DNA from: an uncultured Longilinea sp.
GTDB taxonomy: Bacteria; Chloroflexota; Anaerolineae; Anaerolineales; Anaerolineaceae
NCBI GenBank assembly: GCA_937863945.1
Contig: CALMIB010000396.1
Coordinates: forward strand, 1 to 12,678
Reading direction: 5' to 3'
DNA: 12,678 nucleotides
Positions 12,638-12,678 of the stretch are shown here, in pieces. Within the stretch, counting starts at the first letter, position 1. The number at the start of each line of letters is the position of its first letter. The translations under genes were made by a program, and so were the position numbers. A model generated the notes under the pieces. The model was not told where the DNA came from and made no database searches. It saw nothing but the letters and a program-made list of their open reading frames with translations.

Positions 12638-12676
12638 TAATGACGGAATTAATAATAATTCCATCATTATGCTATA
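12631..12676. repeat. 46-bp near-perfect AT-rich palindrome
   Basis: Arms of 21 bases (12631-12651 and 12656-12676) differ at one pair (12644/12663). Four bases lie between them. It begins eight bases upstream of the ATPase ATG and reaches almost to the window edge. Both ends carry TGCTATA pointing outward, so the right arm could hold a -10 for a rightward gene outside the window. Confidence 0.85.
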
Positions 12677-12678
12677 CA

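Noticed and set aside
12623..12667. Upstream ATG extending the ATPase by 15 residues
   Set aside because: The extension lies inside the AT-rich palindrome and promoter, and the family's N-terminus fits MKIERFQ.

Overview
The window is a GC-rich bacterial chromosome segment with eleven intact or nearly intact protein genes, one partial gene at the left edge, one small candidate gene and one gene remnant. Likely origin is a free-living bacterium of the Chloroflexota (Anaerolineae-like) or a similar high-GC lineage. This is inferred from the mix of genes, the strong GC bias at third codon positions, the long antisense open frames this bias creates, and a degenerate TTAGC heptamer array between genes. 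No rRNA, tRNA or CRISPR was seen.

Layout, left to right. Minus 1-1257 is purB (adenylosuccinate lyase), cut at its C-terminus by the window edge. Plus 1442-1960 is an unrecognised Trp-rich 172-aa protein of lower GC. Minus 3163-2010 is a two-gene operon, DinB-fold protein then pentapeptide-repeat protein, joined by an ATGA stop/start overlap. A 350-bp spacer follows, holding two tandem inverted-repeat units and a terminator for pepF. Minus 6405-3515 is a second ATGA-overlapped pair: a CcrM-type GANTC adenine methyltransferase and the M3 oligopeptidase PepF. A 170-bp inverted array of TTAGC heptamers separates it from minus 9012-6591, a soluble GAF-GAF histidine kinase overlapping a UbiE/MenG methyltransferase. 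Minus 9724-9071 is a HAD phosphatase, with the orphaned tail of a VOC/glyoxalase gene 8 nt upstream.

Plus 9963-10695 is a membrane protein plus small XRE repressor cassette. It is driven by a near-consensus promoter embedded in AT-rich dyads that look like operators. The right end, minus 12622-10896, is a compact series: DUF4143-type AAA ATPase, a 52-aa small ORF, and a cytidine/blasticidin-S deaminase-like enzyme. It starts from a promoter lying in a 46-bp near-perfect palindrome.

The most interesting cross-cutting signal is promoter geometry. Three genes (histidine kinase, CcrM-like methyltransferase, ATPase) have a -10-like hexamer exactly 6 nt upstream of ATG, which predicts leaderless mRNAs. 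Others (purB, the 1442 gene, the membrane protein, cdd, pepF) have ordinary Shine-Dalgarno sites. A GANTC site, the expected target of the CcrM-like enzyme, covers codons 2-3 of that enzyme's own gene. No complete novel defence or mobile system is evident. The regulatory and repeat structures are the parts that ordinary annotation would miss.
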